Assembly (NCBI RefSeq): GCF_004762045.1 | Contig: NZ_SJOM01000007.1 | Span: forward strand, 2,024,783-2,088,782 | Source: Mycobacterium sp. DL99 | GTDB taxonomy: Bacteria > Actinomycetota > Actinomycetes > Mycobacteriales > Mycobacteriaceae | Length of the DNA: 64,000 nucleotides | Direction: 5' to 3' | Shown here: piece after piece, positions 19,207-30,459 of the stretch | Layout of the letters: each line of letters begins with the position of its first letter | Position numbering within the stretch: position 1 is the stretch's first letter | Position numbers and translations under genes: made by a program | The notes under the pieces: generated by a model | Seen by the model: only the letters and a program-made list of their open reading frames with translations | Told to the model about the DNA's origin: nothing | Databases searched by the model: none

Positions 19207-19970
19207 CCGTCAATCTGGCCCCGGTTCCGTTGGGCTACAGCACGATAACGGTCGCCCAGGCCGTCGAGGTCGCGCGTCTGCGCACCGGCGATGGCCTGCT
19301 CGGCGGCGAGGGCCGGACCGATGAGGGGATCGCTGCCGCGGGTGTAGATCTCCTTCAGCCCGGCCATGATCGGGCCCGGTACCTCCGCGATCTGACCGGC
19401 CACCTCCAGAGCGCGGTCCAACAGTCGTTCGTGTGCGACCACCTCGGTGACCAGGCCGAGGCGTTCGGCGCGGGCGGCGTCGACCACCTCGCCGGTCATC
19501 GACAGCCTGCGCGCCATCGCGGCGCCGACCACATGGGGCAGCCGTGCCGTCATCCCGCCGCCGGGCAGGATCCCGACCCGGGCGTGGGTGTCGGCGAACA
19601 CCGCGCGTTCAGAGGCGATCAGGAAGTCGCAGCCCAGCGCCATCTCCAGCCCGCCGGTGAATGTCGCTCCGTTGATCGCCCCGATGATCGGGGTGTGCAG
19701 CTCGCCGGTCTTGGTGATGCAGTTGTGGGACTGGAACTTCGCGAAATACTCCATGCCGAGCGTCTGCGCCTCTTTGAGGTCGACGCCGGCACAGAACGCG
19801 GGGTCGGTCCCGGTGAGCACGATGGCACGCACGGTCTCGTCGGTATCGGCGTCGCCCAGAGCTGTGTACAGTGCCTCGATCAACTCACGGCCCAGGGCGT
19901 TCCGCGACTGCGGGCGATTGAGCGTGAGGACCCGGACGGCGCCGTGGTCAGCGGTGAGGACGGTCGTCAT
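19203..19970 (-). CDS. Enoyl-CoA hydratase/isomerase family (EchA-type)
   Basis: 255 residues, crotonase fold. The oxyanion-hole segments are present: AFCAGVDL and GATFTGGLEMALGCD; the position of the second glutamate is in GILPGGGMTARL, where hydratases usually have E-x-x-x-G-x-x-P, so the catalytic pair may be altered. Likely hydrates or isomerises a 2-enoyl-CoA in the cytosol. ATG at 19970 follows TACATT by six bases, again a leaderless pattern. No partner genes of beta-oxidation are adjacent. Confidence 0.87.
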   Translation of the reverse strand: MTTVLTADHGAVRVLTLNRPQSRNALGRELIEALYTALGDADTDETVRAIVLTGTDPAFCAGVDLKEAQTLGMEYFAKFQSHNCITKTGELHTPIIGAINGATFTGGLEMALGCDFLIASERAVFADTHARVGILPGGGMTARLPHVVGAAMARRLSMTGEVVDAARAERLGLVTEVVAHERLLDRALEVAGQIAEVPGPIMAGLKEIYTRGSDPLIGPALAAEQAIAGAQTRDLDGLGDRYRAVAQRNRGQIDG

Positions 19971-20072
19971 GGATCGAATGTAGCCGGTCGTATCGCGTAC
20001 CGGAGAGAATGCTGTCCACTTACTCGTAACTTGCTGTGAGCGTGGTCGATTGGTCCTCGGATCAACGCGGAT

Positions 20073-20092
20073 ATTCGAGTAGTCGAGTACGC
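20073..20092 (+). promoter_or_regulatory. Shared element ATTCGAGTAG-N5-TACGC upstream of the PLD-like gene
   Basis: The element begins with ATTCGAGTAG, then TCGAG, then TACGC, ending 77 bases before the ATG at 20170. It includes a direct repeat TCGAGTA-g-TCGAGTA. The same ATTCGAGTAG-N5-TACGC occurs, oriented toward the gene, upstream of the ParB-like gene at 22500-22481. An activator site or part of an alternative-sigma promoter is possible. Confidence 0.5.
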
Positions 20093-20169
20093 AGGCGCGC
20101 CACCGCCAGCGAATGCAGTCTAGGGGTAGAGCTGCGGATCGACCGCGCTCGACGCCGAAGGAGCCCACC

Positions 20170-22002
20170 ATGTCGACAGTCCGTGCTTCTAACGCCGTAC
20201 TCGCCGTGAATGTCTTCTGCGGCGACGCCAAGACCCTGCTGGCTTTCGACCTGACCGCCGACTCGGCGCGGGCGGGACTGGCCGGCTTCACCGTCGAGGT
20301 CCATCCGCCGGGAGTCCCGCCGTACTACGTCGACAACAACCTCCGCTTGGCAGCCTCGACCGACCATGCTCAGGTCGCGGGGCAGTCCGCGTATTCGAGT
20401 GTGAATGCCCCGATCCACAAGTTCCGCTGGGTGCATGTGCCGGGCCTGGTCCATCAAGGCGGTAGCCCCACTTTCGGCACGTACAGTTACGTCGTCACGC
20501 CGCGCTATTTCAGCGCCGCCGGTGCTCTGCAGCCGCTGGATCCGAGTCTCGGTGTGACCATCGATGTGGAAGTCGGCCCCTTCGTCAAAGGCAGCCTGAC
20601 GGCCAGTTTCACTCGCGGCTATGTGCAATCTCAGGCGTTCGTCCGCCATTTCGGGCCCACCACACACCTGCGCCCAGCGGATGACTCGTTGACGTTCGAT
20701 ACGGCGGCGGCAGCAGCGACTGGACCTGACGGCCAAACCTACAGTTACGCACAAGAATACGAGTGGCTCGGGTTCACCGCGCGGCAACGGATCTTCGACC
20801 TGCTGACCGAAGTGCAGACCGATCCGACGCTGACGGTGGACGTATTCGCATACGACCTCAATGAGCCCGACGTGTGTGCGCTTCTGCTCAAGCTCGCCGC
20901 AAGCGACCAGGTCCGGATCATCCTCGACGACTGTCCCGAACATCACAGCACGACCAAAACCCTGCCCGAGGACCAGTTCTATGATCAATTCACCGCTCAG
21001 TCCGGCTCCACCTCAATCCTGCGCGGGCATTTCAACCGCTATGCCCACGACAAGGTTTTGGTGCTCTCCGACAAGGACGGCCCGCGCACGGTGCTGACCG
21101 GATCGACCAACTTCTCGATCAACGGGCTGTATGTCAACGCGAACCATGTGCTCGTCTTCGAGGACCGGGACGTTGCCGGCACCTACGCCGCTGTATTCAA
21201 CGAGGCGTGGCAGGACGGAATCAAAGCCAAGCCGTTCGCAGCGTCGCCGTGGGCAACCCAACCGTACGTGTTCGGTGGAGGTACGTCGGCAACCCCGTCC
21301 ACCTCGATCACGTTCTCTCCGCACACGGCGGACATCGCCAGTCAGATTCTGGGCGCGCTGGTCGACCGGGTAAAGGCCGAGTCGTCGGTGACGCCACCTC
21401 CGTTCGGTTCGGTGTTCTTCGCCGTCATGGATCTGGGCGGGACCTCAGCGAACCCGGTCTATGAAGCACTGAATGAAATACACTCAGACACTGCGGTATT
21501 CAGCATGGGCATCTCTGATTCGCCGAAGGGCATCTCACTGTACGTGCGCGGTCAGAAGGCGGGTCTGCTGGTCTCGGGAAAGCCCGGGCACGTCGTGCTT
21601 CCTCCGCCGTTTGACCAGGTGCCGCAAGTCGTAGGGCACGAGGTGCACCACAAGTTCGTCGTGTGCGGGTTCCGCGGTGCCGATCCAGTGGTGTACTGCG
21701 GGTCGTCGAATCTGGCGCTCGGTGGGGAACAGGCCAACGGCGACAACTTGCTGGCGATCCGGGATGCCGACGTGGCCACGGCTTTCGTGATCGAGGCCGT
21801 GGAGCTGGTGGACCACTACCAGTTCCTGGACACGCTGAGTACCAAGTCCGCAACGTCTGTGAGCGCCGCCGGCGCGACCGCCGACCGCCGCTCCGCCGCC
21901 GCGGCCGCGGGCTGGTTCCTGGGAACCACCGACGCTTGGGCGCAGAAGTTCTTCGATCCCGACGATCTGCACTGCGCCGATCGCGAGTTCTTCGGAAGCT
22001 GA
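20170..22002 (+). CDS. Phospholipase D-like protein with two HKD motifs
   Basis: 610 residues. The first about 190 are beta-rich and unrecognised. Two PLD half-domains follow: HDKVLVLSD with GSTNFSINGL (about residues 290-325) and HHKFVVCGF with GSSNLALGG (about 495-530), giving both catalytic His-Lys pairs. No clear signal peptide or membrane helix, so a cytosolic phosphodiesterase acting on nucleic acid or lipid is more likely than a secreted one. ATG is preceded by GAAGGAG. It converges with a small ParB-like gene one base after its stop, and both share an upstream element. Substrate unknown. Confidence 0.85.
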   Translation: MSTVRASNAVLAVNVFCGDAKTLLAFDLTADSARAGLAGFTVEVHPPGVPPYYVDNNLRLAASTDHAQVAGQSAYSSVNAPIHKFRWVHVPGLVHQGGSPTFGTYSYVVTPRYFSAAGALQPLDPSLGVTIDVEVGPFVKGSLTASFTRGYVQSQAFVRHFGPTTHLRPADDSLTFDTAAAAATGPDGQTYSYAQEYEWLGFTARQRIFDLLTEVQTDPTLTVDVFAYDLNEPDVCALLLKLAASDQVRIILDDCPEHHSTTKTLPEDQFYDQFTAQSGSTSILRGHFNRYAHDKVLVLSDKDGPRTVLTGSTNFSINGLYVNANHVLVFEDRDVAGTYAAVFNEAWQDGIKAKPFAASPWATQPYVFGGGTSATPSTSITFSPHTADIASQILGALVDRVKAESSVTPPPFGSVFFAVMDLGGTSANPVYEALNEIHSDTAVFSMGISDSPKGISLYVRGQKAGLLVSGKPGHVVLPPPFDQVPQVVGHEVHHKFVVCGFRGADPVVYCGSSNLALGGEQANGDNLLAIRDADVATAFVIEAVELVDHYQFLDTLSTKSATSVSAAGATADRRSAAAAAGWFLGTTDAWAQKFFDPDDLHCADREFFGS

Positions 22003-22003
22003 C

Positions 22004-22390
22004 TCAGGCAGAGCTGGGAACGGCCGCGATAATGACGGGGATATCTGTGTTTTCGTCGAGATAGTAGCTCGCGCATACGCGGTGATAGCCGTCGGCGATC
22101 TGCGCCGGCACGGCCGTGGAGATCTGGCCGCGCACCAACAGGATCGGTGACAGGGGCTTGCTCTGATTCACTTTCTCCAGGTCCGCTTTGACGTGCAGGT
22201 TGTCCTGCGGCAGCAGCGGAAGCCGGGCGGCCCGCAGGATGTCTTTCGCCTTCTTGTGCACGACCGTGCCCTCGCGGAGAGCGTCGACGATGTGAGAAAC
22301 GGTTTTGGCGTCGGCGATCAGCTCGAGATAATCGGCGGCCGCGGGGTAGTCGTGTGTCTCGGGCTTCTTCAGCCAGCTGACTTCCGGCAT
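22004..22390 (-). CDS. Small ParB/sulfiredoxin-fold-like protein
   Basis: 128 residues. The C-terminal half has the ParB/Srx-like pattern: strand with SPILLVRGQ, then IADGYHRVCASYYLDENTDIPVIIA, where D-G-x-H-R is the nucleotide-binding corner of this fold. The N-terminal half (YPAAADYLELIADAK...VHKKAKDILRAARL) is helical. It is too short for a partition ParB and has no DNA-binding HTH that I can see. ParB-like domains can act as CTPases, nucleases or kinases. Placement tail-to-tail with the PLD-like gene and the shared promoter element suggest a joint role. Confidence 0.65.
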   Translation of the reverse strand: MPEVSWLKKPETHDYPAAADYLELIADAKTVSHIVDALREGTVVHKKAKDILRAARLPLLPQDNLHVKADLEKVNQSKPLSPILLVRGQISTAVPAQIADGYHRVCASYYLDENTDIPVIIAAVPSSA

Positions 22391-22480
22391 CTTCGTGTCC
22401 CTTTCGAATTCGAGTTGGTGGGCGGACGGTGCGTCACGCCGGGCTTCCTTTATCTTGCCTACCGAACCGGGCCGGGTGAT

Positions 22481-22500
22481 GCGTAGGACGCTACTCGAAT
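22481..22500 (-). promoter_or_regulatory. Shared element ATTCGAGTAG-N5-TACGC upstream of the ParB-like gene
   Basis: Read on the minus strand it is ATTCGAGTAG, CGTCC, TACGC, 90 bases before the ATG at 22390. Fifteen of twenty positions equal the element at 20073-20092 and the spacing to the start is similar (77 against 90 bases). Confidence 0.5.
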
Positions 22501-22523
22501 CGAATCAGGAAAAGCGCTGTGAG

Positions 22524-22542
22524 ACAGCCGATATTCGGCTGT
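22524..22542 (-). terminator. Stem-loop at the end of the nuo operon
   Basis: ACAGCCGA-tat-TCGGCTGT, a perfect 8-bp stem beginning 6 bases after the nuoN stop. No strong T-run follows. Confidence 0.65.
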
Positions 22543-22548
22543 GAAGAG

Positions 22549-24114
22549 CTAGCGCAGGAAGGTCTCGGCGCTATTGGCCAGATCCAACAGCGGTTGCGGA
22601 AGTGCACCGAGCGCGAACGTGACAGCCGCGGTGACGGTGATGACGGCAGTGGTGATTCCGCTGGGGACGACGACCTCGGGTGCGTCCTCGGGTGGATCGG
22701 TGAAGAACATCAGCACGATCACCCGCACGTAGAAGTAGGCCGCGACGGCACTGGCGATGACGCCGACGATGACCAACGGGATCGCCCCGCCCTCACCCGC
22801 GGCCTTGAACACGGCGAACTTGCTGACGAACCCGCTCGTCAGCGGAATCCCGGCAAACGCCAGCAGAAACAGCGAGAACACCACGCCCACAATCGGATAC
22901 CGCCGGCCCAGACCCGCCCACTGGGACATGGCGGTGGCCTCCTCACCGGTGGCGTTGCGAACCAGGCCGACGACCGCGAACGCGCCCAACGTGCTGAATC
23001 CGTACGCGAACAGATAGAACAGCGTCGAGGACACCCCGGCGGGGTTGGCGGCGATCACGCCGGTGAGGATGAATCCCGAGTGTGCCACGGCGGAGTACGC
23101 CAGCATGCGTTTGACGTCGGTCTGTGTGACGGCGGTGATGGTGCCGACCACCATGGTCAGGATCGCGATAGCCCACAGAACCAGCCGCCAATCATCGCGT
23201 AACTGCGGTAGTGCGACGTAGAAGATCCGCAGCATGGCGCCGAACGCGGCGATCTTGGTGCCCGCGGCCATGAAGGCCGTGATCGCGGTGGGTGCACCCT
23301 GGTACACGTCGGGGATCCACGAATGGAACGGAACAGCACCGACTTTGAACAACACCCCGACGAGCAGCAGGGCGATACCGGTCAGCGCCAGCGGCGTGTT
23401 GGGCGCCTTGGTGACCACGGCGTTGGCGATGCCGCTCAGGTCCAGGGTGCCGGCGTAGCCGTATAACATGGCCGCGCCGTACAGGAAGAACGCTGACGAG
23501 AATGCACCCAGCAGAAAGTATTTCAGCGATGCTTCCTGCGACAGCAACCGCCGGCGGCGAGCCAGCCCGCACAGCAGATACAGCGGCAGCGACAGCACTT
23601 CCAGCGCGATGAACAAGGTCAGCAGATCGTCGGCGGCCGGGAACAGCAGCATGCCGCCGATGGCGAACATGGTCAGCGGAAAGACCTCGGTCTGCATCAC
23701 ACCGGTCTTCGTGGCCAGCTTCTCGGCGACACTTCCCGGTACCGCCGACGCCTGCGGTGTGAAGCCGTCCAGACCGCGGGGATCGCCGGAAGTTTCTGAA
23801 GCGGGCTGGCGTTCGGCGATGAGCAGGATGCCCAGGATGCCGACGAGGGCGATGGTGCCCTGCAGGAACAATGCCGGGGCATCGAGCACGACCGAGCCCA
23901 GCACCGCGGGCCTGCCGGGAGTGCCGTGCAGGTCGCGGGCGAGCAGAACCACCGCCACCACGGCGGCCACCAGCCCACCCAGTGCGAGGGCGACCTGTGT
24001 CCCGTAACGCGCGGGCCGGGGCAGGAATGCCTCGACCAGCACGCCGGCCACACCCACTCCGAAGACGATCAGCATGGGGGAGAGCAGGCCGTATTCGATG
24101 CTCGGCGTCACCAT
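22549..24114 (-). CDS. nuoN: NADH-quinone oxidoreductase subunit N
   Basis: 521 residues with about 14 membrane helices; one of three antiporter-like subunits of complex I that pump protons. The conserved lysine-bearing segment KVGAVPFHSWIPDVYQGAP and TDVKRMLAYSAVAHSGF are clear. Last gene of the operon, two bases after the nuoM stop, followed by a stem-loop. A cytoplasmic-side insertion around residues 95-125 (ASETSGDPRGLDGF) is present, as in mycobacterial NuoN. Confidence 0.97.
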   Translation of the reverse strand: MVTPSIEYGLLSPMLIVFGVGVAGVLVEAFLPRPARYGTQVALALGGLVAAVVAVVLLARDLHGTPGRPAVLGSVVLDAPALFLQGTIALVGILGILLIAERQPASETSGDPRGLDGFTPQASAVPGSVAEKLATKTGVMQTEVFPLTMFAIGGMLLFPAADDLLTLFIALEVLSLPLYLLCGLARRRRLLSQEASLKYFLLGAFSSAFFLYGAAMLYGYAGTLDLSGIANAVVTKAPNTPLALTGIALLLVGVLFKVGAVPFHSWIPDVYQGAPTAITAFMAAGTKIAAFGAMLRIFYVALPQLRDDWRLVLWAIAILTMVVGTITAVTQTDVKRMLAYSAVAHSGFILTGVIAANPAGVSSTLFYLFAYGFSTLGAFAVVGLVRNATGEEATAMSQWAGLGRRYPIVGVVFSLFLLAFAGIPLTSGFVSKFAVFKAAGEGGAIPLVIVGVIASAVAAYFYVRVIVLMFFTDPPEDAPEVVVPSGITTAVITVTAAVTFALGALPQPLLDLANSAETFLR

Positions 24115-24116
24115 GA

Positions 24117-25741
24117 TCAGCGGCCCCCCTCGGCGATGGTCGGTGGTGCGCTCGGCACCGGATCGCTCTGTCCGATGGTGGTCAGGGTGTGCTGCACGGC
24201 GGGATTGATCACGTCGAGTGCGGGTTTGGGATAGATGCCCAACACCAGCATCAGCGCGATCAACGGTGCCACCACGACGAGTTCGCGTGGTACTAGATCA
24301 GGTAAGCCGCGCACACCGTCGTCGCCGTCGAGCAGCCCGTCGCGCACCGGACCGGTCATCATCCGTTGGTACATCCACAGGATGTACACCGCGGACAGCA
24401 CCAGCGCGGTGGCGGCGAACACCGCGACCACCGGATAGCGCGTGAATGTGCCGATGAGAACCAGGAATTCACTGATGAAGGGTGCCAGACCCGGCAGTGA
24501 CAACGTCGCCAAGCCGGCCACCAGGAACGTCCCGGCGAGCACCGGGGCCACCTTCTGCACGCCGCCGTAGGCGTCGATCAACCGGGAACCGCGCCGCGAC
24601 ACCAGGAACCCGGCGATCAGGAACAGTGCGGCCGTGGAGATCCCGTGATTGATCATGTACAGCGTCGACCCGGCCTGGCCCTGACTGGTCATCACGAAGA
24701 TGCCGAGAATGATGAAACCGAAGTGCGAAATCGAGGTGTAGGCGATCAGGCGCATCACATCGGTCTGACCGATCGCGAGGACGGCACCGTAGATGATGCC
24801 GATCACCGCGAGCGTGATGACCAGCGGACGGAAATAGGTTGAGGCATCGGGAAACAGCGGCAGGCAGTAGCGCAGCATGCCGAATGTGCCGACCTTGTCC
24901 ATGATCGCCATCATCAGCACCGCGCTGGCCGGGGTGGCCTGGACCGCGGCATCGGGCAGCCAGCGGTGGAACGGCCACAGCGGAGCCTTGACCGCGAACG
25001 CGAACATGAAGCCCAGGAACAAGAAGTTCGCCACCGCGGGGTTGATCACGAACTCGCCCGACGAGACCGCGGCGACGATCGCCCGGAAATCAAAGGTGCC
25101 CGAGGCTGGATTGTCGGCACCGCCGACGGCCGCGAACGCGTGGCTGCCCGCGGTGACCACGTACAGGCCGATCACCGCGGCCAGCATGACCAGACCGCCG
25201 AACAGGTTGTACAGCAGGAACTTCACTGCTGCTTTGGAAGCTTGAGCTCGGTGTCCGCCAAACCCGCCGATCAGGAAATACATCGGGATCAGCATGGCTT
25301 CGAAGAACACGTAGAACAGCAGGATGTCCAGAGCCACCAGGGACATGAACACCATGCCCTCGACGGCCAGCGTCAGCGCCAGGTAGGCCTGCACGCCCCG
25401 GCCGCCGAGCCCGGTCTGGTGGGCAGCATCGTTCCAGCCCGCGATGATCAGAAGCGGCAGTAGGACGGCCGTGAGAACGACCAGGGCCAGGGCGATTCCG
25501 TCGACCCCGAGGATGTAGCCGGTACCGAAGGACGGGATCCAGCGGTGCGATTCGACGAACTGATACTGCTCGCCGCCCGGATCGAAGCCGACGGCGATCA
25601 CGCCCGCCAGACCCAGGGCTGCCAGCGAGATCGCCAGTGCCAGCCATTTCGCGAGTGTCCGTTGAGCGGCCGGGAGCAGCATCACCACGGCGGCGCCCAC
25701 CGTCGGGAGCGCCCACAGCGCCGTCAGCCACGGAAATGTGC

Positions 25742-25748
<7 letters not shown>
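24117..25748 (-). CDS. nuoM: NADH-quinone oxidoreductase subunit M
   Basis: 543 residues, 14 predicted helices, antiporter-like proton channel of the membrane arm. Key lysine/histidine region [14 protein letters not shown] and [19 protein letters not shown] are present, and [16 protein letters not shown] carries the conserved glutamate. GTG start overlapping the nuoL stop by 7 bases, with a second GTG directly after it. Part of the nuoA-N transcript. Confidence 0.97.
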
Positions 25749-27622
<1,874 letters not shown>

Positions 27623-27629
27623 GTTGCCC

Positions 27630-27929
27630 TTAGTGCCTCAGCAGACTGGCGTCGTCGACCGAGGCCGAACGGCGGGTGCGGAAGATGGTCATGATGATCG
27701 CCAGGCCCACCACCACCTCGCAGGCGGCGACCACCATGGTGAAGAACGCCACCACCTGGCCGTCGAGCTGGCCGTGCATGCGAGAGAAAGCGACGAACGC
27801 CAGATTGGCGGCGTTGAGCATGAGCTCGACGCACATGAACATCACAATGGCGTTGCGTCGCAACAGCACTCCCGACGCGCCGATCGTGAACAACAGTGCC
27901 GACAAGTAGAGATAGTTGTCGGGATTCAT
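27630..27929 (-). CDS. nuoK: NADH-quinone oxidoreductase subunit K
   Basis: 99 residues, three helices, the standard size. Conserved glutamates lie in [15 protein letters not shown] and [11 protein letters not shown], which form part of the E-channel of complex I. ATG start four bases past the nuoJ stop. Confidence 0.97.
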   Translation of the reverse strand: MNPDNYLYLSALLFTIGASGVLLRRNAIVMFMCVELMLNAANLAFVAFSRMHGQLDGQVVAFFTMVVAACEVVVGLAIIMTIFRTRRSASVDDASLLRH

Positions 27930-27933
27930 CGCA

Positions 27934-28722
27934 TCACCCCTCCCCGTTCGGCGAGTTACTCATCGTGCGCTGCGGCAGAATGGCGCTGACCGATGATGCT
28001 GCATCGGAGCCATCGGGCAGCCGCGCCGGGACGTCGACGGCGTTGTGCCGTGCGTAGACACCGGGATTGGGGAGCGGGGTCGGATGCCCGCCGGCCTGGA
28101 AGCGTTCGACCGCCAGTTCGCGTTGAGTCTTGCGGTGCTCGAACCGCTCCCGGTGGGCCAGCACCATCGCCCCCAGTGCCGCGGTGATGAGTAATGTGCT
28201 GGTCAACTCAAACGCCCACAGATACCGGGTGAAGATCAGCGCTGCGAGCCCCTCCACATTGCCGCCGCTGTTGGCCTGCGCCAGCCCGGTGAAGCCGGCG
28301 ACCGAAACGCTACCGATCCCCGCGATCAACAGGATCCCGAATCCGGTGCCGGCGGCGAGCGCCGCAAGGCGTTGGCCGCGTAGCGTTTCGGCGAAGGTTT
28401 CGGACAGGTCGACTCCGATCAGCATCATCACGAACAGGAACAGCATCATCACCGCGCCGGTGTAGACCACCACCTGCACCACACCGAGGAACAGAGCGTC
28501 CTGGGCGATGTAGAGCGCTGCCAGCGAGATCATGGTGCTGGCCAGGAAGACCGCGGAGTACACGGCTTTCGGTGCCGCCACCACTCCGATGGCGCCGAGC
28601 ACCGCGACGGTCCCGAGGATCCAGAACAGAACTGCTTCCGACGTCGATGTCCTCGCCGCGCCTTCCGCCGCGGCGAGCCGCGAAATATGCTCTGCGGCGA
28701 GCAGTGCGGCGTCGGGGCTCAC
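27934..28722 (-). CDS. nuoJ: NADH-quinone oxidoreductase subunit J
   Basis: 262 residues, longer than E. coli NuoJ (about 184) because of a charged C-terminal tail of about 80 residues (from [14 protein letters not shown] onward), as in other mycobacteria. Five helices; [19 protein letters not shown] is the pi-bulge helix of this subunit. GTG start overlaps the nuoI stop (GTGA). Confidence 0.96.
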   Translation of the reverse strand: MSPDAALLAAEHISRLAAAEGAARTSTSEAVLFWILGTVAVLGAIGVVAAPKAVYSAVFLASTMISLAALYIAQDALFLGVVQVVVYTGAVMMLFLFVMMLIGVDLSETFAETLRGQRLAALAAGTGFGILLIAGIGSVSVAGFTGLAQANSGGNVEGLAALIFTRYLWAFELTSTLLITAALGAMVLAHRERFEHRKTQRELAVERFQAGGHPTPLPNPGVYARHNAVDVPARLPDGSDAASSVSAILPQRTMSNSPNGEG

Positions 28723-29243
28723 GGGACGTCCTCGGTCAGGGGGTTGATCCGGCCGAGGTAGTAGTCGTCGTCGGTGCTGCCCGGCGCCATGTCATGCGGG
28801 GGCGCCTGCATGCCGGGTTGCAGCGGAGCCAGCAGCTTGTCCTTACCCCAGATCAGATCTGCCCGGTTGTCGTCGGCCATCTCGTATTGGTTGGTCATGG
28901 TCAGGGCACGGGTCGGGCAGGCCTCGATGCACAATCCGCACCCGATGCAGCGCAGGTAATTGATCTGGTACACCCGGCCGTAGCGCTCACCCGGCGAGAA
29001 CCGTTCTGCGTCAGTGTTGTCGGCGCCTTCGACGAAGATGGCGTCGGCCGGGCAGGCCCAGGCGCACAACTCGCAGCCGATGCACTTCTCCAGGCCGTCG
29101 GGGTAGCGGTTGAGTTGATGGCGGCCGTGATAGCGCGGCGCGACCGGACCCGGTTCTTCGGGATACTGTTCGGTGAGTGTCTTTTTGAACATCGAACTGA
29201 ACGTGACCGCGAATCCGGCCAAGGCGTCGAGGAACTTAGGCAT
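28719..29243 (-). CDS. nuoI: NADH-quinone oxidoreductase subunit I (2x[4Fe-4S])
   Basis: 174 residues. Two ferredoxin motifs, [12 protein letters not shown] and [12 protein letters not shown], bind clusters N6a and N6b, which lead electrons toward NuoB. ATG start lies inside the end of nuoH (8-base overlap), and the stop is shared with the nuoJ GTG. Confidence 0.97.
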   Translation of the reverse strand: MPKFLDALAGFAVTFSSMFKKTLTEQYPEEPGPVAPRYHGRHQLNRYPDGLEKCIGCELCAWACPADAIFVEGADNTDAERFSPGERYGRVYQINYLRCIGCGLCIEACPTRALTMTNQYEMADDNRADLIWGKDKLLAPLQPGMQAPPHDMAPGSTDDDYYLGRINPLTEDVP

Positions 29244-30459
29244 CGACGGCCTCCTTTCCAGCGTTCGGCAGCGGCGGTACCGGATAGGCGCCGGCGCTCT
29301 GCTGCGGTATCGGCTGAACGGTTCTGGCCCGCAGTGCCTTCCACAGCGCGACGGCCAGCACCGTGACGACCACTACCGCGGTGGTCACCAGGCCGGTGGC
29401 CCAGTTGTGGTAACCGTGCTCGCGCAGGCTGTGGGTGACAGCGACGACCATGATCCAGACCAGGGACACCGGGATGAGCACCTTCCAGCCCAGCGCCATG
29501 AACTGGTCGTAGCGCAACCGGGGCAGGGTGGCCCGAAGCCAGAAGTACATGAACATGAACGTCCACACCTTGGCGGTGAACCACAGCAGCGGCCACCAGC
29601 CGCTGTTGGCGCCGTCGATCAGGTTGAACGGGAACGGCGCATGCCAGCCGCCGAGGAACATCGTGGTGGCCAGAGCGGAGACGGTCGTCATGTTCACGTA
29701 CTCGGCGAGCATGAACATGGCGAACTTGAGCGACGAGTACTCGGTGTGGAATCCGCCGACCAGTTCTCCCTCGGCCTCGGGCAGATCGAAAGGCGCCCGG
29801 TTCGTTTCGCCCACCATCGAGGTCACGTACACCACGAACGACGGCAGCAGCAGGAACACGTACCAGGTGCGGTCCTGCGCCGCGACGATGCCGGAGGTGG
29901 ACATGGTGCCCGCGTAGAGGAACACCGCGGCGAACGACAAGGCCATCGCGATCTCGTAGGAGATCACCTGGGCGCTGGATCGCAGGCCACCCAACAGCGG
30001 GTAGGTGGACCCGGATGCCCAACCCGCCAGAACGATCCCGTACACCCCGATGGAGGTGACAGCGAGGATATAGAGCACCGCCACTGGGAGATCGGTCAAT
30101 TGAAGTGCGGTGCGGTGACCGAACACTGACACCTCGCCGCCCATCGGGATCACCGCGAAAGCCATGAAGGCGGGGATCACCGAGATGATCGGTGCGAGTA
30201 GGTAGATCGGCCTGTCTACACCTGCAGGAACGAGCCCTTCCTTGAGAGCGAGTTTCACGCCGTCGGCCAAGGACTGCAGCAGACCCCACGGACCGACGCG
30301 GTTGGGGCCGGGTCGCAGCTGCATGCGGCCCAGCACCTTACGCTCGATCAGGATCGCTGCGAGCACGGTGAGCAGCAGGAAGACGAACACCCCGAGCGCC
30401 TTGGCCAGGATCAGCCACCATGGGTCGTGACCGAACAGGGTGGGGTCGGGGTACGTCAT
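29236..30459 (-). CDS. nuoH: NADH-quinone oxidoreductase subunit H
   Basis: 407 residues, eight helices; forms the quinone chamber with NuoB and NuoD. Signature [17 protein letters not shown] and the acidic loop [23 protein letters not shown] are intact. ATG at 30459 is favoured because it overlaps the nuoG stop (ATGA); an earlier in-frame codon would lie within nuoG. A C-terminal Pro-rich tail is typical of actinobacteria. Confidence 0.97.
   Translation of the reverse strand: MTYPDPTLFGHDPWWLILAKALGVFVFLLLTVLAAILIERKVLGRMQLRPGPNRVGPWGLLQSLADGVKLALKEGLVPAGVDRPIYLLAPIISVIPAFMAFAVIPMGGEVSVFGHRTALQLTDLPVAVLYILAVTSIGVYGIVLAGWASGSTYPLLGGLRSSAQVISYEIAMALSFAAVFLYAGTMSTSGIVAAQDRTWYVFLLLPSFVVYVTSMVGETNRAPFDLPEAEGELVGGFHTEYSSLKFAMFMLAEYVNMTTVSALATTMFLGGWHAPFPFNLIDGANSGWWPLLWFTAKVWTFMFMYFWLRATLPRLRYDQFMALGWKVLIPVSLVWIMVVAVTHSLREHGYHNWATGLVTTAVVVVTVLAVALWKALRARTVQPIPQQSAGAYPVPPLPNAGKEAVDA

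Noticed and set aside
20034..20050. CRP site upstream of the PLD-like gene
   Set aside because: TGTGA is present but the second half-site does not match TCACA.
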